From the NCBI RefSeq assembly GCF_009755225.1, contig NZ_WQKZ01000002.1:558001-622000 (forward strand): 64,000 nucleotides of DNA, in the 5' to 3' direction. This document shows positions 59,595 through 64,000 of this stretch, one piece after another. A model generated the notes under the pieces. The model saw only the letters and a program-made list of their open reading frames with translations, was not told where the DNA came from and searched no databases. The translations under genes were made by a program, and so were the position numbers. The first letter of the stretch is position 1. Each line of letters begins with the position of its first letter. Source of the DNA: Hymenobacter ginkgonis. GTDB taxonomy: Bacteria; Bacteroidota; Bacteroidia; Cytophagales; Hymenobacteraceae.

Positions 59595-61250
59595 ATGAAA
59601 AAACCCATTATCCTCTGCGTTGACGACGATGCCCAGGTGCTGGCCGCCATCACCCGCGACCTGCGCCAGGAGTTTCGCAAAGACTACCGCATCCTGAGCG
59701 TGGGCTCCGGGCCGGAAGCCCTGACGACCCTCGACGAATTGCAGGCCCGCACCGAGCCCCTGGCCCTGGTGCTGGCCGACCAGCGCATGCCCGACGTGGA
59801 GGGGGTAGAGGTGCTGACGCACGCGCGCGCCCTCTTTCCGCAGGCTAAGCGCGTGTTGCTCACGGCTTACGCCGATACGTCGGCCGCCATTCGGGCCATC
59901 AATTCGGCGCAGCTCGACTACTATTTGCTCAAGCCCTGGGACCCGCCCGAGCAGTTGCTGTACCCTACCCTGCACGATTTGCTCGACCGCTGGCAGGAGG
60001 TGTACCGGCCGCAGTTTGATGGCATTCGGCTGGTAGGATTTCAGTGGTCGCCGCTGTCGCACGAGCTCAAAGATTTTTTGAGCGGCTACATGGTGGGCTA
60101 CCAATGGCTTGACTTTGAAAAAGATGCCGATGCAGCTCCCTTGGTAGCGGCCAACGGCTTTACGGCCGCCGACCTGCCCGTGGTGGTATGCGCCGATGGC
60201 CAGGCCCTGGCCAAACCTGATAAGCAGGTGCTGGGCCGCCACCTGGGTTTGCTGGTAGAAGCCAAGCAAGAGTTGTACGACGTGGTGGTGATTGGCGCGG
60301 GGCCGGCCGGCCTCGCGGCAGCCGTGTACGGCGCGTCGGAAGGGTTGAAAACACTCATTATTGAGAAGCAGACGCCCGGCGGCCAGGCGGGCTCGTCGTC
60401 GCGCATCGAGAACTACCTTGGCTTCCCGACTGGCCTGAGCGGGGCCGAACTGGCGCACCGCGCCTGGAGCCAGGCCACCCGCCTCGGCGCCGAGTTTATG
60501 GCCCCCGAAGAAGTTATCGACCTCTGCGTGCAAGACGGGTATAAGGTGCTGACCTTGAGTGATAAATCAGAGATACGTGCCCGCGCCGTGGTGCTGACTA
60601 CCGGTGTAAGCTACCGTACGCTCGACGCGCCGGGCCTCGACCGCCTGAGCGGGGCGGGCGTGTACTACGGCGCGGCCCGCACCGAGGCTCGCAGCTGTAG
60701 CAACCAGCCGGTGTACATCGTGGGCGGTGGCAATTCGGCCGGGCAAGCGGCTATGTATCTGTCTACGTATGCCTCGCAGGTATTCATCATTATTCGCGGC
60801 GATAACCTGGCCGCCAGCATGTCGGCCTACCTGATTGAGCAAATTAGCCAAACGCCCAACATCCAGATTCTGCCCCGCACCCAAGTGCGCGAAGCTTGTG
60901 GCAAGCACTCGCTCGAAGCCGTGGTGATTCAGCAAGAAGGCCGCGCGCCCGAAAAGCAGCCGGCGCGGGCGCTGTTCATTTTCATTGGGGCCAAACCCAG
61001 CACCGAGTGGATTTGCAACCTCGCCATCTGCGACCCCAAGGGCTACCTGCTCACCGGCCGCGACCTCGTGGCCGACCCGCGCTACAAAGAATCTTGGAAA
61101 AAAGAGCGCGAGCCCTACCTGCTCGAAACCTGCGTACCCGGCCTATTTGCCGCCGGCGATGGCCGGGCGGGCGCCATGGCCCGCGTAGCCTCGGCGGTAG
61201 GCGAGGGCAGCATGGCCATCAAATTTGTGCACCAGTACCTGGATGAATAG
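59595..61250 (+). CDS. Receiver fused to a thioredoxin-reductase-like flavoprotein
   Basis: 551 residues in three parts. The first is a CheY-like receiver (about 1-125) with the acidic cluster CVDDD (10-12), phospho-acceptor Asp62 (LVLADQRMPD), Thr90 and Lys113. The second is a glutaredoxin-like segment (about 144-219; IRLVGFQWSPLSHELKDFL) with Ser-Pro-Leu-Ser where a redox CxxC would be. The third is a thioredoxin-reductase fold (about 228-551) with FAD site VVIGAGPAGLAAAVY, GGQAGSSSRIENYLGFP, NAD(P) site VYIVGGGNSAGQAA and closing LFAAGDGRAGAMARVASAVGEGS. The CxxC of true thioredoxin reductases is missing. Phosphorylation by the adjacent kinase may control the flavoprotein. The substrate is unknown. 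Confidence 0.93.
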   Translation: MKKPIILCVDDDAQVLAAITRDLRQEFRKDYRILSVGSGPEALTTLDELQARTEPLALVLADQRMPDVEGVEVLTHARALFPQAKRVLLTAYADTSAAIRAINSAQLDYYLLKPWDPPEQLLYPTLHDLLDRWQEVYRPQFDGIRLVGFQWSPLSHELKDFLSGYMVGYQWLDFEKDADAAPLVAANGFTAADLPVVVCADGQALAKPDKQVLGRHLGLLVEAKQELYDVVVIGAGPAGLAAAVYGASEGLKTLIIEKQTPGGQAGSSSRIENYLGFPTGLSGAELAHRAWSQATRLGAEFMAPEEVIDLCVQDGYKVLTLSDKSEIRARAVVLTTGVSYRTLDAPGLDRLSGAGVYYGAARTEARSCSNQPVYIVGGGNSAGQAAMYLSTYASQVFIIIRGDNLAASMSAYLIEQISQTPNIQILPRTQVREACGKHSLEAVVIQQEGRAPEKQPARALFIFIGAKPSTEWICNLAICDPKGYLLTGRDLVADPRYKESWKKEREPYLLETCVPGLFAAGDGRAGAMARVASAVGEGSMAIKFVHQYLDE

Positions 61251-62616
61251 GGGCGGGCCCTACCCCCTGCTTGCTTAGGTAGGCGGCGCGGGCCTCGTCT
61301 AGCAGCTGCAGCACGGTGGTGCGCTGCGCGTGCAGGGTGGCCGCTGCGGCGGGGGGTAGGCGCCGGGCGCGCAGCCGCAGCAGGCGGGCACTCAGGCTTT
61401 GCCAGTAGCCGAGGGCGTAGAAGCCGGCCAGCGGCAGGCTCACAACGAACAGCGTCGTGAGCCGCCAATCGTGGGCCCAGTGCTGTACGGCGGCGGCTTC
61501 CAGGGCATAGGCTAAGGGGAAGGTTGCCATGCCTACGCCGAGCATAATGGCCGCAATAAACTCGGTTTCCTTGGTGGCTCGGTAGGCTACTTCAGCCGGA
61601 ATTTTATAAGGCACATAGTTGGTAACCAAGCCATAAAGCCACACCGGAAACCCAAGCAGCAAGTTCAGGTAGTCGGCCAAGCGGGTGCCGGGGCGTCGGC
61701 TCTGGTCGAGGGCATCGTCGTCGAGGCGATGGTGCTCTAGGCTGGTTAGGTACGTGGCCAGCGCGGCGCGCAGGGCAGCCAAGCGGCTGGGGCCGTTTTG
61801 CTCAAACCACGCCACGGCATCGAGCAAAGTACGGCTGAGCTGAAAGTTGTCGTAAAGCGTATTGGGGTCGTCGTCGGGGTTGAGGTGGTCGCCAAACGTG
61901 CGCTCTACTTGCTGCGCCAGCTGGTCGTCCTCCGCATCGCGGCTGATGACGAGGCGGCGGCTCAGGCGCTGGTGGATTTCTTCGGTCAGCTCGTCGGCGG
62001 CGGCTTCAGGGTCTTGGTGGTAGCGGTCGGCGTAGTCAGCAATGCGGATGGGCGGAGCCACGTTCAGCAACACATCGGAGCGGAAGCGGGTCGGGTCGAA
62101 ATAGTTAGTGCCCACGCACACCAGCTTCAGGCCCAGCTTAAAGTCGTGGCGCGCCTCGGCGCCCAGCGCAATGCGAGCGGCCCCGGTTTTGAGGGGCCGC
62201 AAGCGGCGCTCGCTCACGCTGGTGCCTTCCGGAAAAATCATGACGGTGCCGCCGTGCCCTAGGTAGTCGTAGCAGCGGCCGAAACTAGCCTCGTTGCTGG
62301 CCGCCAGCTGCTGGGCACTTAGGGCGCCATCGCCGCTGCCCGCATCTTGCCGCCGGTAGATAGGGATGCAGTTGCCCGAGCGCATGATGGCGCCTAGTAG
62401 TGGATTTTTAAAAAAAGTGCTCTTCGCCAAAAACGCGATGGGCTGGTGGCGCTGCACCGCCGTCACGAGCGGGTCCATGAGGGTATTGGGGTGGTTGCTA
62501 CATAGCATGAGCGGGCCGGGTAGGCGTAGGCGCTCGGGGTGGCGCACTTCGAGGCGCCGAAAAAACACGCGCAGCCCCAAGCGTACCACGGGCTTCATGA
62601 CGGTGTAGAAGAGCAT
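61219..62616 (-). CDS. PlsC/GPAT-family acyltransferase with membrane C-terminus
   Basis: 465 residues. The acyltransferase domain has the catalytic SNHPNTLMDPL (His with Asp six residues on), PIYRRQ, IFPEGTSVSERRLRPLKTGAARIAL and PPIRI, like the GPT2/GAT-type enzymes that acylate glycerol phosphate or dihydroxyacetone phosphate. A helical middle region precedes hydrophobic segments (LLLGFPVWLYGLVTNYVPY; FIAAIMLGVGMATFPLAYAL; LTTLFVVSLPLAGFYAL). It is predicted to sit on the inner membrane in phospholipid synthesis. Its last 32 bases overlap the converging flavoprotein gene. The start is ATG 62616. Confidence 0.9.
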   Translation of the reverse strand: MLFYTVMKPVVRLGLRVFFRRLEVRHPERLRLPGPLMLCSNHPNTLMDPLVTAVQRHQPIAFLAKSTFFKNPLLGAIMRSGNCIPIYRRQDAGSGDGALSAQQLAASNEASFGRCYDYLGHGGTVMIFPEGTSVSERRLRPLKTGAARIALGAEARHDFKLGLKLVCVGTNYFDPTRFRSDVLLNVAPPIRIADYADRYHQDPEAAADELTEEIHQRLSRRLVISRDAEDDQLAQQVERTFGDHLNPDDDPNTLYDNFQLSRTLLDAVAWFEQNGPSRLAALRAALATYLTSLEHHRLDDDALDQSRRPGTRLADYLNLLLGFPVWLYGLVTNYVPYKIPAEVAYRATKETEFIAAIMLGVGMATFPLAYALEAAAVQHWAHDWRLTTLFVVSLPLAGFYALGYWQSLSARLLRLRARRLPPAAAATLHAQRTTVLQLLDEARAAYLSKQGVGPAPIHPGTGAQI

Positions 62617-62636
62617 AGGCCGGCAAGTTTACGCAA

Positions 62637-62668
62637 AAAGGGCCGGCTGCTAGTGCGGCCGGCCCTTT
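62637..62668 (-). terminator. Terminator downstream of the low-complexity gene
   Basis: A perfect 11-bp stem (AAAGGGCCGGC) with a 10-base loop. An A run on its low-coordinate side gives a T run for the minus-strand transcript ending at 62773. Confidence 0.85.
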
Positions 62669-62772
62669 AAAGGAATCAGAAAAGAGAAATTGAAATTTAT
62701 AAGCTGAGAGACTAAGCTATAAAAGCAATATAGTCAGGAGCTTAAAGTTACAATAGCTCGTTTGTTAAGAAG

Positions 62773-63525
62773 CTAAAATGCGCTGTTCAAGTCGTCGAGG
62801 TTGTTCGGGTTTTGGCCCCCCGACTTATGCGAATCGTACTTGCTGCCAGTTGCAGGGCCTTGGTCGCGCCGATGCCCACCGCCGTGCGAATCACTTCGCT
62901 CCGACGAGGGGCGACCAAAATCAGCGCTGTGCGAGGTCGACGGAGTCGATGTGTAGCCGCTGCCCGAGTTTACGCGGGCTTTGCCGCTGGGGCCAGGGCC
63001 GGCGCCGTAGCGCGACGCACCCCAGGGGCGCTGGCCCTTGCGGTCGTAGTAGCCATCGCCATCTTTGGTGCTGTGCTGGTGGTCGAAGGGCGAGCGACGC
63101 GGGCGACGGCGGTAGTCGCCATCATCCGACTTGTCTTTGCCACCCCGCGTAAGCAGGAAGGCTACCCCGGCGGCCAGCAGGCCTACGCCCACCGCTTTCT
63201 GGGTAGTTGTCAGGCCACTAACGCTGGTCAAAGCTTTGTTACCTAGCTCTTTGGCCGACTTGGGGAGTTGCTGGGCCTTATCGGCAATGCCTGAATCGTT
63301 GAGCCATTTTTTGCCGCTGGCCAGGGCATCGTTTAGGGTGCCTTGTACGCCGCTGGCGGTTGGTGCCGCGCTATCGGTGGGGTAGGGGCTGCTGCCAGTG
63401 GCGTGGGCCGCCGTGGTCGAGAACTGGCTTTCGCCTGACGAAGGAGTATCCGAATGAGAAGCCGAGTAGGGGTTGCTGGCTGAGCCAGTTGTGCCGCCAA
63501 ACGGTTGCGAGGAGGTAGGTTCCAT
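62773..63525 (-). CDS. Low-complexity Ser/Gly-rich protein with one membrane helix
   Basis: 250 residues from ATG 63525. The first 60 are Ser/Thr/Pro/Gly-rich. A helical segment (LNDALASGKKWLNDSGIADKAQQLPKSAKELGNKAL) leads to one hydrophobic helix with a Gly-rich face (AVGVGLLAAGVAFLLTRGG). The C-terminal half is polar and disordered, rich in Arg, Asp, Ser and His (YRRRPRRSPFDHQHS, SHGGGHRRDQG). There is no signal peptide. No family is recognised; the middle helix pair recalls small stress-related membrane proteins. It is a single gene with a terminator about 105 bases downstream. Confidence 0.75.
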   Translation of the reverse strand: MEPTSSQPFGGTTGSASNPYSASHSDTPSSGESQFSTTAAHATGSSPYPTDSAAPTASGVQGTLNDALASGKKWLNDSGIADKAQQLPKSAKELGNKALTSVSGLTTTQKAVGVGLLAAGVAFLLTRGGKDKSDDGDYRRRPRRSPFDHQHSTKDGDGYYDRKGQRPWGASRYGAGPGPSGKARVNSGSGYTSTPSTSHSADFGRPSSERSDSHGGGHRRDQGPATGSKYDSHKSGGQNPNNLDDLNSAF

Positions 63526-63636
63526 GAGCTAAGAGGATAGGAGGAAAGAACGAGAAGCAGCCACTAAAATGGCTGTGGTAGGAGGTATTCGTAATTTGAA
63601 GCCAGTAGGTTGCGCCTGCTTAGTGCCAGCTCGACG

Positions 63637-64000
63637 CTAGGCCACACGGGGCGTGGCACATACGGGCAGCCAGCCATTGGCTTGGTGGCAGCGCGGGCAA
63701 TGGGCGGGGGTAGGGCCCGCGGGCAACTCGCGCACAGTGGCGCAGGCGTGGCAGGCATAGGCACCAGCCGCGGGCAGCTGGTAGAGCGGGGCTAGGTACA
63801 GTTCGGGCCAGATGGGAAGGCCGGGCCGCTCGTGTTTCGGCTCGAAAAAGAAAACGCTAATCTCCCCGGTAGCTTCTATGTAGAGGCGTCGTACCTGCCC
63901 CAAATGCTCTACTTGCAGCTGCCGTAGCTGCCCACAAAGCTCCTGCCCCGTGAGGCTCGATTTGGTGAAGGCCGGCAAGTCTATTTCGCCTTCTATGATG
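63637..64000 (-). CDS. DUF421 family protein, C-terminal part, with zinc-ribbon tail (partial)
   Basis: The frame is open to the right edge of the window and stops at 63637. The visible part begins IIEGEIDLPAFTKSSLTGQELCGQLRQLQVEHLGQVRRLYIEATGEISVFFFEP, which matches the cytoplasmic domain of DUF421 (YetF-like) proteins and parallels the DUF421 gene at 16908-17561. After it come KHERPGLPIWPE and a four-Cys segment (CHACATVRELPAGPTPAHCPRC) resembling a zinc ribbon, which is not usual for the family. The internal TTG at 63978 is not the real start; the membrane-spanning N-terminus lies beyond the window. Confidence 0.82.
   Translation of the reverse strand, partial: IIEGEIDLPAFTKSSLTGQELCGQLRQLQVEHLGQVRRLYIEATGEISVFFFEPKHERPGLPIWPELYLAPLYQLPAAGAYACHACATVRELPAGPTPAHCPRCHQANGWLPVCATPRVA

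Larger units (their letters stand above)
75..63713. repeat. Dispersed high-copy motif GGGGTAGG / CCTACCCC
   Basis: The exact 8-mer GGGGTAGG or its complement recurs through the whole window, usually inside a longer GGGGGTAGGG. Approximate positions read by eye: 75, 442, 1108, 4146, 4505, 6630, 8464, 8568, 9067, 11467, 12246, 12755, 13283, 14146, 16360, 17563, 17850, 18786, 19503, 19644, 20036, 20930, 21257, 21481, 22806, 22815, 23346, 24093, 28432, 28769, 29090, 30173, 30984, 32055, 33012, 33766, 35378, 36576, 39285, 39309, 43661, 44603, 46521, 46580, 47903, 48477, 48605, 50484, 50588, 51824, 52618, 55846, 56889, 57705, 58044, 58832, 58984, 61258, 61352, 63377, 63705. Near-variants ending TAGC or TAGA are also common. 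In genes it is read as ALPP, PTP, VGR and similar. The count is manual and may be off by a few. Confidence 0.85.

Noticed and set aside
59589..60533. 314-residue minus-strand frame opposite the receiver-flavoprotein gene
   Set aside because: The sense strand carries intact receiver and FAD motifs; the antisense is shadow sequence.
1..64000. CRISPR arrays, tRNA/rRNA genes, insertion sequences, prophage
   Set aside because: I looked for evenly spaced direct repeats, tRNA-like T-loops, rRNA segments and transposase or integrase motifs on both strands and found none. A tRNA scan would be needed to be certain.

Overview
The window looks like a chromosomal segment of a Hymenobacter-type Bacteroidota (Cytophagales). 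Evidence for this: GC-rich coding DNA with AT-rich gaps; Bacteroidota -7 boxes of the form TAnnTTTG; no clear Shine-Dalgarno sequences; three secreted proteins with type IX secretion (T9SS) C-terminal sorting domains; a GldJ / PorP-SprF / OmpA-type gene set; a lycopene cyclase (carotenoid pigment); and families common in this group (DUF1501/DUF1800, DUF349, DUF2795, DUF421). I saw no rRNA, tRNA, CRISPR array, transposase or phage module.

Layout. 0.1-6.6 kb: a sigma54-type regulator, a three-repeat T9SS surface protein, exonuclease III, an AhpD-like protein and ComF. 6.7-11.3 kb: a minus-strand T9SS/gliding cluster (OmpA-type protein, PorP/SprF, GldJ). 11.4-19.2 kb: lycopene cyclase, an orphan ABC ATPase, DUF2795, DUF349, EttA, DUF421, pyrophosphatase and an unrecognised soluble protein. 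19.3-29.3 kb: a LuxR regulator, small secreted proteins, a T9SS metzincin, an acetyltransferase, an M13 peptidase, an outer-membrane porin and an S1/P1 nuclease. 29.4-42.7 kb: a structured intergenic segment with a candidate RNA and a 53-codon ORF, then a long plus-strand nucleotide operon (pyrF, pyrE, purL, purQ, purC, an NTF2-like gene, purD, purN, purF, purM). 42.7-48.4 kb: a broken DUF4240 gene, nicotinate phosphoribosyltransferase, DUF1345, DUF72, RlpA and a small membrane protein. 48.5-55.4 kb: the DUF1501/DUF1800 pair, a glycosyltransferase-like protein, an ECF sigma factor with a protease-fused anti-sigma-like protein, and a Thr-rich lipoprotein. 55.7-58.1 kb: a McrBC type IV restriction system. 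58.2-61.2 kb: a two-gene signalling unit pairing a cyclic-nucleotide-binding-domain histidine kinase with a receiver fused to a thioredoxin-reductase-like flavoprotein. 61.2-64 kb: an acyltransferase, a low-complexity membrane protein and a partial second DUF421 protein.

How the genes work together. The pur genes cover most steps from PRPP to SAICAR (purF, D, N, L/Q, M, C). The only PurE-like sequence here is a degenerate domain on the end of PurC. PurQ carries an extra C-terminal DUF559 nuclease-like domain with GC-rich hairpins on both sides, which suggests an in-frame insertion. The T9SS cluster and the three sorting-domain proteins form a machine-and-cargo set.

The strongest unexplained signal is a short motif, GGGGTAGG (often GGGGGTAGGG), on both strands. 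My hand count is about 60 copies in 64 kb, where base composition predicts about four. It lies inside genes, just after stop codons and sometimes as perfect inverted pairs. It resembles in style, though not in sequence, the high-density motifs used for DNA uptake, recombination or chromosome organisation in other bacteria.
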